Source: VFJL01 sp037147395 (lineage in GTDB: Bacteria > Pseudomonadota > Gammaproteobacteria > Burkholderiales > Nitrosomonadaceae). From it: a stretch of DNA of 12,442 nucleotides. The stretch lies in contig JBAWVG010000041.1 in assembly GCA_037147395.1 (NCBI GenBank), forward strand, positions 1 to 12,442, in the 5' to 3' direction. The first letter of the stretch is position 1; every line of letters starts with the position of its first letter. The position numbers and the translations under genes were made by a program. Positions 1 through 6,236 of this stretch are shown one piece after another. The notes under the pieces are model-generated. The model saw nothing but the letters and a program-made list of their open reading frames with translations. It did not search any database and had not been told where the DNA came from.

Positions 1-261
1 TTAAGCGAGGGTAATATAAAGCAAAAAAATTAGACTGTCCCAAAAAATCACTGACCAAGATTATGTGTATTTTCGGATGAAACTCTCGGCGTGTCGGCAT
101 TCCGAGAATGGTAGAATAGTGCTCGTTTCAGCCTGATATGCTTTTTGTATAAACTGGCACTCTTTTGTAATTAAATTGGGTCCATTTTGAGCGGATCAGG
201 TTGTAGGCGATGACTGGATGATTTGTAAAAACGATCATTAAATCAACAGTTAAATAGTCAT
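1..261. other. AT-rich non-coding stretch upstream of tRNA-Leu
   Basis: No convincing reading frame is visible on either strand. The stretch holds A- and T-runs, a small inverted repeat (84-107) followed by an extended -10-like element, a TATAAA at 148-153, and a weak promoter-like pair TTGTAG (201-206) and TGTAAA (224-229) spaced by 17 bases. That last pair would start transcription about 26 bases before the tRNA. Which of these drives the tRNA cannot be settled by eye. Confidence 0.5.
84..117 (+). promoter_or_regulatory. inverted repeat next to an extended -10-like element
   Basis: The arms TCTCGG (84-89) and CCGAGA (102-107) are perfect complements separated by 12 bases. Two bases later comes TGG-TAGAAT (109-117), which fits an extended -10 (TGn plus a TATAAT-like hexamer). 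No good -35 is seen, as expected for an extended -10 promoter. The repeat could be an operator or a chance hairpin. If active, the promoter would give a leader of about 140 bases before the tRNA. Confidence 0.25.
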
Positions 262-350
262 GCCTCGATGGTGAAATTGGTAGACACAAGGGACTTAAAA
301 TCCCTCGGCTGGAAACGGCTGTGCCGGTTCGACTCCGGCTCGAGGCACCA
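262..350 (+). tRNA. tRNA-Leu (anticodon UAA)
   Basis: A complete class II tRNA is readable. The acceptor arms GCCTCGA (262-268) and TCGAGGC (340-346) pair perfectly, with discriminator A347 and an encoded CCA at 348-350. The anticodon stem AGGGA/TCCCT (289-293/301-305) encloses the loop CTTAAAA with anticodon TAA at 296-298, which reads UUA/UUG leucine codons. A long variable arm follows, as expected for leucine. The T arm is GCCGG (323-327), loop TTCGACT, CCGGC (335-339). All stems are intact, so it should be functional. The cupin gene starts 48 bases downstream with no obvious terminator between, so the two may share a transcript. Confidence 0.97.
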
Positions 351-398
351 TTGCAGTAGATTAGAAGTTCCGCCCATTCCCTTTCAAACGTAGCACCC

Positions 399-788
399 AT
401 GACAGAATTTACACGGGTAGTCCTATACACATCCCCTGACGGCAGTGCTAAATTTCGTGAAGAAAGACTGGATCTTCTCGAGACGAGCCCTAATGTGATG
501 CTGTCAAGGCTATATCCCTCGTCGGGTTATCAAGTTCGATTCAGTCCGGTCGGATTTCGGAGTCAATTTCACTGCACCACAATCCCTCAGTACGTCTTCA
601 TTCTTTCAGGTGAAATGGAGATCGGATTGCATGACGGTACATCGAGGGTATTTTCTCCTGGTGAACACTTCTACTCTGCAGATACATTACCCACTGGTTC
701 AGTATTTGACCCGAATACTCACGGGCACTGGAGTCGTCAGACCGGTAGTGATGCCCTGGTCACACTTTTCTTGAGGGCGGATGAGTAA
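399..788 (+). CDS. small cupin-domain protein
   Basis: A 129-residue single-domain cupin (double-stranded beta-helix) with no signal peptide, so presumably cytoplasmic. Cupin motif 1 keeps its spacing (G52, H58, position 60, position 64, G71), but the usual second His and the Glu are Thr60 and Gln64. The likely metal ligand of motif 2 is in HGHWSR (H108 or H110), resembling the GHxTR signature of a family of short hypothetical cupins in proteobacteria. A loop of about eight residues (LPTGSVFD) precedes it. The substrate cannot be predicted. The ATG has no Shine-Dalgarno sequence, but a TAG at 357-359 lies upstream in frame and no other start codon intervenes, so the start is secure. The gene sits 48 bases after the tRNA and could be cotranscribed with it. 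The cupin assignment is confident; the function is unknown. Confidence 0.85.
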   Translation: MTEFTRVVLYTSPDGSAKFREERLDLLETSPNVMLSRLYPSSGYQVRFSPVGFRSQFHCTTIPQYVFILSGEMEIGLHDGTSRVFSPGEHFYSADTLPTGSVFDPNTHGHWSRQTGSDALVTLFLRADE

Positions 789-820
789 TCGATCTCTTCT
801 CCTCACGTACAAGTCCTCAT

Positions 821-845
821 GGAGGTCGACTTAAGGTCGACTCCC
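821..845 (+). terminator. hairpin downstream of the cupin gene
   Basis: Arms GTCGAC (825-830) and GTCGAC (836-841) enclose the loop TTAAG. The stem extends outward through a G·T wobble, one A/C mismatch and two further G-C pairs (821-822 with 844-845). It begins 32 bases after the cupin stop codon. No T-run follows, so an intrinsic terminator is possible but not typical. Confidence 0.35.
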
Positions 846-865
846 CGGCAAGGCATTCTGCTTTA

Positions 866-882
866 TGGTCTGGATGGTCTGG
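866..882 (+). repeat. tandem 8-bp direct repeat
   Basis: TGGTCTGG occurs at 866-873 and again at 875-882, with a single A between. It lies in the gap between the cupin and heme-protein genes. A short palindrome TCTGG-G-CCAGA sits nearby at 901-911. No promoter is evident beside it, so an operator role is only a possibility. Confidence 0.3.
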
Positions 883-940
883 GTACTGACAGGGCAGGGC
901 TCTGGGCCAGAAGAGTCTAATCCCGGGTCTGCCAGCGACA

Positions 941-976
941 AACGGTCGTTCTGCTATTTAACGCAGAACGACCGTT
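941..976 (-). terminator. perfect 14-bp hairpin after the P460-type gene
   Basis: AACGGTCGTTCTGC (941-954) is exactly complementary to GCAGAACGACCGTT (963-976), with an 8-base loop. It lies 40 bases beyond the stop codon of the P460-type gene on the - strand, where a terminator is expected. On the - strand only a short TTTGT follows, so the U-tract is weak. It could also act in the + direction for the cupin transcript. Confidence 0.6.
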
Positions 977-1016
977 CTTGATAAGACGAGATAGGAATGT
1001 GGAATCGATACCAAGA

Positions 1017-1577
1017 TTATTGTTGCTTGGCCCGTTTCTCGAAGTATTCGTCGTAGCGGAAGATATAATCCTTCTCTGTGAGCGGTAGGTGGCAGGCACG
1101 GCAGGTAGCGGTATTGTCAGGTGCCTTGGTCTTAGCATCTGCTAAATAAATTGAATATATCCAGTCACCATTCTTCAATTCAACCGGTGTGACGCTGTTG
1201 CCCCATCCGGCCCCTTTTCCCATCACGGCAATCTTCAATAACTCACCCTTGATGAAGTTCCCATCTGAGCTCTTGAGAGGGGATCCATCGGAGGACTCGA
1301 GTGCCTTATAAATCTCCATGACCGTCAGCGTTCCATTCGGGAAGGACTCACCCATCTTGGTCCGATGTCCGAGTGGGTTGATATAGATCTCTCGTACCTG
1401 CTTAACCTCTGGACGCTGTACCCCTGAGAGGAACTTCGGCCAGCTCTCGTAGCCCGTAGGGATGGGTAACTCTCCATCCTTATACTGAGTGGCGATGGGT
1501 GTGGGCGGGATGTGCGAGCATGCAACCATCGTGATGGCGACTACACCGATGGTGATGATAGACTTAATGTGTTTCAT
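1017..1577 (-). CDS. lipoprotein cytochrome, P460 / c'-beta family
   Basis: A 186-residue exported heme protein. Residues 1-20 form a lipoprotein signal (KHIK, hydrophobic core, MVAC lipobox with Cys20); Ser21 after the cysteine favours the outer membrane. The rest matches the cytochrome P460 layout: a tyrosine/tryptophan region (GYESWP, 42-47), VREIYIN (61-67), FPNGTLTVMEIY (79-90), WIYSIYL (139-145), and a C-terminal CRACH heme-attachment motif (159-163). P460 proteins oxidise hydroxylamine in ammonia and methane oxidisers, while the related cytochrome c'-beta binds NO. The lysine that cross-links the heme in Nitrosomonas P460 lies, as I recall, in a GTVTVKE motif; here that position is Met87, so the cross-link is probably absent. 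A good Shine-Dalgarno (AGGAG) precedes the ATG. The gene stands alone, divergent from ald. Family is confident; activity is open. Confidence 0.88.
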   Translation of the reverse strand: MKHIKSIITIGVVAITMVACSHIPPTPIATQYKDGELPIPTGYESWPKFLSGVQRPEVKQVREIYINPLGHRTKMGESFPNGTLTVMEIYKALESSDGSPLKSSDGNFIKGELLKIAVMGKGAGWGNSVTPVELKNGDWIYSIYLADAKTKAPDNTATCRACHLPLTEKDYIFRYDEYFEKRAKQQ

Positions 1578-1601
1578 ATCTTTCTCTCCTGTGTTCGTGC
1601 G

Positions 1602-1629
1602 AGTTTAATGTGAATCGTGGACTTTTCAA
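1602..1629 (-). promoter_or_regulatory. candidate promoter of the P460-type gene
   Basis: Read on the - strand, TTGAAA (1629-1624) and TAAACT (1607-1602) are spaced by 16 bases. Both match the sigma-70 consensus at four or more positions. Transcription would start near 1595, giving a leader of about 18 bases that carries the AGGAG ribosome binding site. Confidence 0.4.
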
Positions 1630-1850
1630 TTTCTAGTTTCATGATTGGGCATCACTCCCGATCCCCAATTATTTAAATAGTCTGACCGCATCATGCTATC
1701 GCTGGATGAGCCTCGTTGCAAGGAATATTGAGTAATCCAAGATTCAGCACCTTGCACTCATTCAAATGGAATACTCAAAGACCGGTCCTGTTTATTTTAA
1801 GGTATCATCATCCGGTCGATTCTCTCCCAGAAGGTAGAGATCTCCAGCCA

Positions 1851-1880
1851 TTTAAAGATTAGAACCCCCCTCTATATACT
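1851..1880 (+). promoter_or_regulatory. candidate ald promoter
   Basis: TTTAAA (1851-1856) and TATACT (1875-1880) are spaced by 18 bases; the -10 is a five of six match. The predicted start of transcription (about 1887) would leave only about five bases before the ald ATG. The AGGG at 1881-1884, which would otherwise serve as a Shine-Dalgarno, would then not be transcribed. Either this promoter makes a nearly leaderless mRNA or the real promoter is further upstream. Confidence 0.35.
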
Positions 1881-1891
1881 AGGGCAAGAAT

Positions 1892-3010
1892 ATGCAGATC
1901 GGAGTACCGAAAGAAGTGGTGGATCAGGAGTATCGGGTCGGACTGACGCCGTCCTCGGTACGTGAATTAATTTTCCAGGGGCACAGAGTACTGGTCGAGA
2001 CAGGTGCCGGTGCCGGGATCGGTCTGAGTGATAAGGATTACAAGTCGGTGGGTGCATTCATCGCTAAGAGTGCGGGCAGAGTATTCTCTGACTCTGAGCT
2101 GATCGTAAAGGTCAAGGAGCCTCAGCCTAATGAGTGCAAGATGCTAAGCCCAGGCCAGACGCTCTTCACCTACCTTCACTTAGCATCCGATCCAAAACAG
2201 GCTCATGGATTACTCAACTCAGGATGTGCTGCGATCGCGTATGAGACTGTGACCGACCGGCAGGGAGGACTACCTCTACTTGCACCCATGTCTGAGGTTG
2301 CGGGCCGTATGTCGGTTCAGATTGGTGCTCACTATTTAGAGAAGGCTCAAGGGGGTTCTGGTGTCTTGATCGGTGGCGTGCCCGGTGTTAAGGCTGCAAA
2401 TGTGGTCATCATCGGGGGGGGCATCGCGGGCACACAAGCGGTCCGTATCGCATTAGGGATGAGGGCCATGGTTACTCTCATCGATAAAAACCCAGTCCGG
2501 TTACGAGAGCTCGATGAGATGTTTGGTGATTCACTCAATACGATCCAGTCGACGGCCGACTCGATCGAGCATTATGTGATCGATGCGGATCTGGTCATCG
2601 GGGCAGTATTGGTGACAGGCTCTACCGCTCCTAAGCTTGTTAGCCGCAAGATGATCAAGCGGATGAGACCGGGATCAGTTGTTCTGGATATTGCGATCGA
2701 TCAGGGGGGGTGTTTCGAGACCAGTCGTGCCACCACCCATACCGATCCGGTCTATCTGGTCGATGGTGTCATACACTACTGCGTTGCTAATATGCCAGGA
2801 TCGGTCGCACGGACATCCACATTTGCACTCAATAATGCGACCCTGCCATTTGCAGTTGCACTTGCTAATAGGGGCACTCGAAAGGCCTGTTTGAATGATC
2901 CACACCTGACAAGTGGTCTTAATATCTATTCTGGACAGGTGACCCACCGAGCTGTTGCCACTGCACTCAGGCTAAAGTACCAAGACCCCCAGCAAGCGCT
3001 CGGTCTCTAG
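1892..3010 (+). CDS. ald: alanine dehydrogenase
   Basis: A 372-residue NAD-dependent L-alanine dehydrogenase, converting L-alanine to pyruvate and ammonium and the reverse; cytoplasmic and usually hexameric. It is almost exactly the usual length (about 371). The residues known from characterised Ald are present at the expected numbers: Arg15 in EYRVGLTP, Lys75 in VKVKEP, His96 in YLHLA, and Asp270 in DIAIDQGG. The N-terminal domain starts MQIGVPKE, and the Rossmann fold shows IIGGGIAG (173-180) with the ribose-binding Asp198 in LIDKN. In the glycine motif the second and third positions read GGGIAG rather than the more common GAGTVG. AGGG lies 7 bases before the ATG. The gene converges on glk with 5 bp between stop codons. 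In this context it may link pyruvate and ammonium metabolism, but no amino-acid pathway genes flank it. Confidence 0.97.
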   Translation: MQIGVPKEVVDQEYRVGLTPSSVRELIFQGHRVLVETGAGAGIGLSDKDYKSVGAFIAKSAGRVFSDSELIVKVKEPQPNECKMLSPGQTLFTYLHLASDPKQAHGLLNSGCAAIAYETVTDRQGGLPLLAPMSEVAGRMSVQIGAHYLEKAQGGSGVLIGGVPGVKAANVVIIGGGIAGTQAVRIALGMRAMVTLIDKNPVRLRELDEMFGDSLNTIQSTADSIEHYVIDADLVIGAVLVTGSTAPKLVSRKMIKRMRPGSVVLDIAIDQGGCFETSRATTHTDPVYLVDGVIHYCVANMPGSVARTSTFALNNATLPFAVALANRGTRKACLNDPHLTSGLNIYSGQVTHRAVATALRLKYQDPQQALGL

Positions 3011-3034
3011 CCCGGTCAGATCTCGCTCGCTGGG
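2988..3034. terminator. hairpin spanning the converging ald and glk ends
   Basis: CCCAGCAAGCG (2988-2998, inside the ald coding end) pairs with CGCTCGCTGGG (3024-3034, inside the glk coding end) with one A/C mismatch. An inner GGTCT/AGATC pairing can extend the structure. It covers both stop codons, so it could terminate both transcripts. No clear T-run follows on either side, so function is uncertain. Confidence 0.4.
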
Positions 3035-4029
3035 TCCATCATCCGGCGAGACTCCTCCACCGCGCCGATTAGACCGACCTTCTGATTCATCACCACACAC
3101 ACCGGAATCTCGGACATCATCTCCGAGTATCGGCCCTTGCTCCGGAAGGACCGCATGAAAATGCCCTCACCCAACTTGTTAATGATCTTCGGGGCAATCC
3201 CGCCTGCCACATACACCCCCCCCCGAGTAAGCCCTGCCAGCGCTAGATTTCCGGCATAGGCGCCATATATTTCAACAAATAGATCCAATGCCTTGACCGC
3301 GATGGGGTGTTTACGGTTTAGCGCGAGATCGGTCACTTGGGATGCGCCATCGTTATCCATCTCAGCTTTTAAGAGCCCTGAGCTAAGACCGATGCTCGAC
3401 TGCAAAAAGTTAAATATATTGGTGAGTCCCGGGCCAGAGAGCACTCTTTCATACGAGACATGGCCAAACTCTTTCCAGAGATGCTCGATCAGTCTATTCT
3501 GCAATTCACTTGAGGGGGCAAAGTCCATATGACCGGCCTCAGTCGCAAGTATCCGGTAATACCCTCCCTGCCAAGTCATCCACGACACCCCCATGCCGGT
3601 CCCGGCACCGAGTGCCACACGAGCCCCCCATAATTCTGGATTTCCTGCTTGGAGTGTAATCAGGTCACTCTTGTGAAGAGACTCGATCCCGATTGCAACG
3701 GCCGCAAAGTCATTGATGATCTTCACACGGGGGATAGAGAACTCGGCTCCGATAGCGGCTGCATCGATCGACCAGGTTAGATTGGTCAGACTGACGCTCT
3801 GATTCGACACCGGACCTGCGGCTGCGAAGCAGGCGGCCCCTAACTCGCAGTGCCCATCACGCATCCAGACACTGCCTAAAAAGTCCTTGAGGATATCTGA
3901 GAGACCGGTATAGGAACGGCTGTTGTACTGTTCTTCATGACGTATCTGGGGTAGACCATCCACTACTTGCACGAGTCTTAGTAGGGTCTTGGTACCCCCG
4001 ATATCAGCACCGATAAAGGATTCATTCAT
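3016..4029 (-). CDS. glk: glucokinase
   Basis: A 337-residue ATP-dependent glucokinase of the Escherichia coli Glk type (not ROK), phosphorylating glucose to glucose 6-phosphate in the cytoplasm. Visible signatures, in order: phosphate-binding GADIGGTKT (7-15), IINDFAAVA (104-112) with the likely catalytic base Asp107, adenosine-side GAGTGMGVSW (141-150), and the sugar-binding EAGHMDF (164-170), where the E. coli protein has EGGH. The length is near the family norm of about 320. The start ATG lies 11 bp after the rmuC stop codon and an AGGGC precedes it, so it is the distal gene of an rmuC-glk unit. An ATG nine bases upstream runs at once into TGA and is not usable. Its end faces ald. A role in feeding glycolysis or glycogen-derived glucose is an inference; no other sugar genes are nearby. 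Confidence 0.95.
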   Translation of the reverse strand: MNESFIGADIGGTKTLLRLVQVVDGLPQIRHEEQYNSRSYTGLSDILKDFLGSVWMRDGHCELGAACFAAAGPVSNQSVSLTNLTWSIDAAAIGAEFSIPRVKIINDFAAVAIGIESLHKSDLITLQAGNPELWGARVALGAGTGMGVSWMTWQGGYYRILATEAGHMDFAPSSELQNRLIEHLWKEFGHVSYERVLSGPGLTNIFNFLQSSIGLSSGLLKAEMDNDGASQVTDLALNRKHPIAVKALDLFVEIYGAYAGNLALAGLTRGGVYVAGGIAPKIINKLGEGIFMRSFRSKGRYSEMMSEIPVCVVMNQKVGLIGAVEESRRMMDPASEI

Positions 4030-4040
4030 GACATCGTGCC

Positions 4041-5174
4041 CTAGATAGGCCCCTTGTCTGGCTGCGGTATCGACTTATTTTCTACAGAGATCTGATCCAA
4101 ATCGACCGACTCGATCTTGGCGAATCGTTGGCTGATCTTGCGGCTGGAGATATGGACCTCCTCCACATCCTGATTGGCGAGTCGTATGTGCTCTGCGAGC
4201 TTCTTCATGCGATCATCAAATCGTCCGAAATCCTGGCCCAGCTTAGATAGTTCGTGCTTAATGATATGGATCTGCTCACGGGTTTCAACATCCTTTAATA
4301 CCGCACGTGCGGTGTTTAGCACCGCCATCAGTGTGGTGGGGGAGACGATCCATACCCGCCTTTGCATCGCGTAGTCCACCACATCGGGCATGTAGGCATG
4401 AATCTCTGCAAAAACCGCCTCTGCAGGAATGAACATGACCGCACCATCACAGGTCTCAGGAGGGAGGATGTACTTGCCAGAGATATCGTCGATGTGTTTT
4501 TTAAGATCCGCCCTGAACTGCTTTTGTGCTGACCCACGATCAGTCTCACTGGTCTCGCGATCAAACATCCTGTGATAATTCTCCAGCGGAAATTTTGAAT
4601 CGACCGCCACCATACCGGTCGGGGGAGGGAGGTGGAGCACACAATCGACCCGGTTATTGTTGGAGAGCGTGTGCTGCATCGCGTACGCTCCAGCCGGTAA
4701 GATATTACGTACCAGCGCATCCAGCTGAACTTCACCGAATGCGCCGCGAGAGCGCTTATCACCAAGGAGTTCCTGCAGGCTCATCATATTGGTGGTGAGC
4801 CCGTCGATCTTTTTCTGGGCCTCATCAATGGTCGCAAGACGTGTCATCACACTGATGAAGGTGTCATTGGTCTTTTTGAATCCCTCATCAAGACGCTCTG
4901 TTACCCTGCCGCTGATCTGGTCGAGCCTCCCCTCAACCACAACCCGTAGCTGATCAGAGGTTTTAGTGAGCATTTCGGATAATCGATCGCCCTGCCGAGT
5001 GAGACCCTCATTCGAGTCCTTGATCATCTCTCGGTGCTTATCCTCGATCAGCTTCGCCTGTTGTGAGAGCAGGTTACGAATCACAGCCGAGAGAATGCCC
5101 ATCCTGATCACGAGGAATGTCATTGCGATCATGACCGCGGCGGCAATAACGATCAGAAGGGTCTCGGGTCTCAT
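4041..5174 (-). CDS. rmuC: DNA recombination protein RmuC
   Basis: A 377-residue RmuC family protein. In E. coli RmuC limits recombination at inverted repeats and its core resembles a nuclease fold. Residues 5-26 form a hydrophobic membrane anchor. Residues about 35-130 are a heptad-rich, charged coiled coil. The conserved RmuC domain follows from about 135 to 350, with RGAFGEVQL (142-150), NNRVDCVL, AVDSKFPLENY, and VWIVSPTTLMAVL. The C-terminal tail is polar. The length is slightly shorter than the E. coli protein, mainly in the coiled coil. No Shine-Dalgarno precedes the ATG, and a good -10 ends 7 bases before it, so translation may be leaderless. It is followed after 11 bp by glk; the preceding GIY-YIG gene, another possible DNA-repair protein, ends 40 bases upstream. 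Identity is confident; the biochemical role is only partly known in the family. Confidence 0.95.
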   Translation of the reverse strand: MRPETLLIVIAAAVMIAMTFLVIRMGILSAVIRNLLSQQAKLIEDKHREMIKDSNEGLTRQGDRLSEMLTKTSDQLRVVVEGRLDQISGRVTERLDEGFKKTNDTFISVMTRLATIDEAQKKIDGLTTNMMSLQELLGDKRSRGAFGEVQLDALVRNILPAGAYAMQHTLSNNNRVDCVLHLPPPTGMVAVDSKFPLENYHRMFDRETSETDRGSAQKQFRADLKKHIDDISGKYILPPETCDGAVMFIPAEAVFAEIHAYMPDVVDYAMQRRVWIVSPTTLMAVLNTARAVLKDVETREQIHIIKHELSKLGQDFGRFDDRMKKLAEHIRLANQDVEEVHISSRKISQRFAKIESVDLDQISVENKSIPQPDKGPI

Positions 5175-5181
5175 GTCGGTG

Positions 5182-5211
5182 AGTATACTGCGGTTGATTT
5201 GAAGGTGTAAG
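5182..5211 (-). promoter_or_regulatory. candidate rmuC-glk promoter
   Basis: On the - strand CTTACA (5211-5206) and TATACT (5187-5182) are spaced by 18 bases and match sigma-70 consensus at four and five positions. They fit inside the 40-base gap after the GIY-YIG gene. Only 7 bases separate the -10 from the rmuC ATG, so the transcript would start at or next to the A of the start codon. Confidence 0.5.
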
Positions 5212-5214
5212 CGG

Positions 5215-5493
5215 TTATGGGGCCAGGTTTACGGCATCGATCAGCTTCAATTTCTCGTGTCTACTCATCTGCTTGATTGCGTACTCGCGTTTACTGGCAG
5301 AGGATCGGGTTTCTTGCTTTTCTTGGTAGACGAGGGTGACCGGACGTCTGCTACGGGTATAGCTCGCCGCAAGAGCATCATCCGTATTATGTTCCGATAC
5401 CCGCCGTGATACATCTTTAGCAATCCCGGTATAGAGACTTCCGTCTAAGCATCTGACCATGTAAACACTCCACTCATCCAGAGGATCCATCAT
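5215..5493 (-). CDS. GIY-YIG nuclease-domain protein (YhbQ/UPF0213-like)
   Basis: A 92-residue stand-alone GIY-YIG domain, the fold of UvrC and homing-endonuclease catalytic domains. The signature appears as SVYMVRC (9-15) and LYTGIAKD (20-27), followed by Arg31 in RRVSEHN and the catalytic-type Glu70 in SKREYAIK. YTRSRRPVTLVYQE (45-58) is the typical UPF0213 middle segment. YhbQ-type proteins are suspected to act on DNA, but the cellular role is not established. The start is taken at the first of two adjacent ATGs; the second would shorten it by one residue. It lies 5 bp after the EI24 gene, so it is the last gene of the DsbA-EI24-GIY-YIG unit. No function should be read from the neighbours beyond cotranscription. 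Confidence 0.9.
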   Translation of the reverse strand: MMDPLDEWSVYMVRCLDGSLYTGIAKDVSRRVSEHNTDDALAASYTRSRRPVTLVYQEKQETRSSASKREYAIKQMSRHEKLKLIDAVNLAP

Positions 5494-5498
5494 TCAGT

Positions 5499-6236
5499 TC
5501 AGGGTTCGGATAAGTTATTTTTGACCGGTGTCAGATGACGTAGTTCAGACAATCGTGCCAACCCAAAGTGAATGAAGGTCAGTCCCGTCAGTGCAGGTGC
5601 AAATAGATTCAGTATTGGCACGAACTGAATCAGGCCGGTCAGAAATCCTAAGGCCCACCATGATGACCGGTGTTCCTTGATCAGAGTCTTCATCTCTTCG
5701 GGGTTGGCATGCTCGGACAGGGCATCATATCGAAATAGGCGTTGGTTCAGATAGGTCGCCGCGATGAATGGAACCAGTACACCCGCCCCGATCAACCAGA
5801 GAGGGGAGGTCACGAGCCAGATGCCGATAAAGATCCCGATCGCGATGAGCGAGTTTTTAAAACTTCCCCCGATACTGCTGCTGCCGCGATTAAGTGCCGG
5901 ATAGTCCGTCTCCACGAGGTGGATTAAAGCCGGCATTGCGAAGAGTGATGTCATCACCAAAGCGGTGATGAAGACCAATGGTACAAACAAGATGAGATGA
6001 GCCACAGCTTGAATTGCATAGGCAACCCAGCGAGGCTCCACACCTTCGAGCCAGTTCTGAATGCCGATACCGGTGAGGCCGGTCGCGATCCATCCTGAGA
6101 GGGTATCCCAGAAGATCAACCCTAAGAGTAACCATAACAAGGTTGCCAATACCACCGGCCAGATCACGATCCATAATACCTTCAACTGAAACAGATCTCG
6201 AAGGCCACGCGATAGAGCATCCATGATCGGGTTCAT
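5499..6236 (-). CDS. EI24-domain (CysZ-like) inner-membrane protein
   Basis: A 245-residue integral membrane protein of the EI24/CysZ family. CysZ of enteric bacteria is a sulfate transporter, but many proteobacterial EI24 proteins have no proven substrate. Four hydrophobic blocks are visible: about 19-43, 70-108, 127-160 and 195-225, the later three long enough for hairpins or paired helices. The motif YLNQRLFRYDALSEHA just after the third block is characteristic of the family. The N terminus (MDALSRGLRDLFQLK) is an amphipathic lead-in. The ATG overlaps the TGA of the DsbA-family gene by 4 bp (ATGA), which implies translational coupling, and the GIY-YIG gene follows after 5 bp. No cysteine-biosynthesis genes are nearby, so a sulfate role is not supported here. 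I left the symbol empty. Confidence 0.85.
   Translation of the reverse strand: MNPIMDALSRGLRDLFQLKVLWIVIWPVVLATLLWLLLGLIFWDTLSGWIATGLTGIGIQNWLEGVEPRWVAYAIQAVAHLILFVPLVFITALVMTSLFAMPALIHLVETDYPALNRGSSSIGGSFKNSLIAIGIFIGIWLVTSPLWLIGAGVLVPFIAATYLNQRLFRYDALSEHANPEEMKTLIKEHRSSWWALGFLTGLIQFVPILNLFAPALTGLTFIHFGLARLSELRHLTPVKNNLSEP

Larger units (their letters stand above)
1578..1891. other. intergenic region between divergent P460-type gene and ald
   Basis: About 314 bases without a plausible gene. It holds the candidate promoters for the two divergent flanking genes at its two edges. The central part (about 1635-1850) shows no strong hairpin, repeat or riboswitch-like structure that I can recognise. 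Confidence 0.5.

Noticed and set aside
30..60. GACTGTCCCAAAAAA looks like the end of some insertion sequences
   Set aside because: No matching inverted copy, no target duplication and no transposase are visible; the similarity is too short.
325..350. tRNA-Leu 3' end as an integration (att) site for a mobile element
   Set aside because: I found no second copy of the tRNA 3' end in the window, and no integrase or phage gene lies nearby.
128..430. 100-residue open frame on the - strand across the tRNA
   Set aside because: It overlaps the whole tRNA-Leu gene in antisense and the start of the cupin gene, and the protein has no recognisable features.
1635..1850. possible riboswitch or regulatory RNA upstream of ald
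   Set aside because: No strong paired structure or conserved riboswitch core is recognisable, and the best promoter candidate lies downstream of this stretch.
4328..4765. 145-residue open frame on the - strand inside rmuC
   Set aside because: It is a frame-shifted shadow of the well-conserved rmuC coding region, with no recognisable domain and no start signals.
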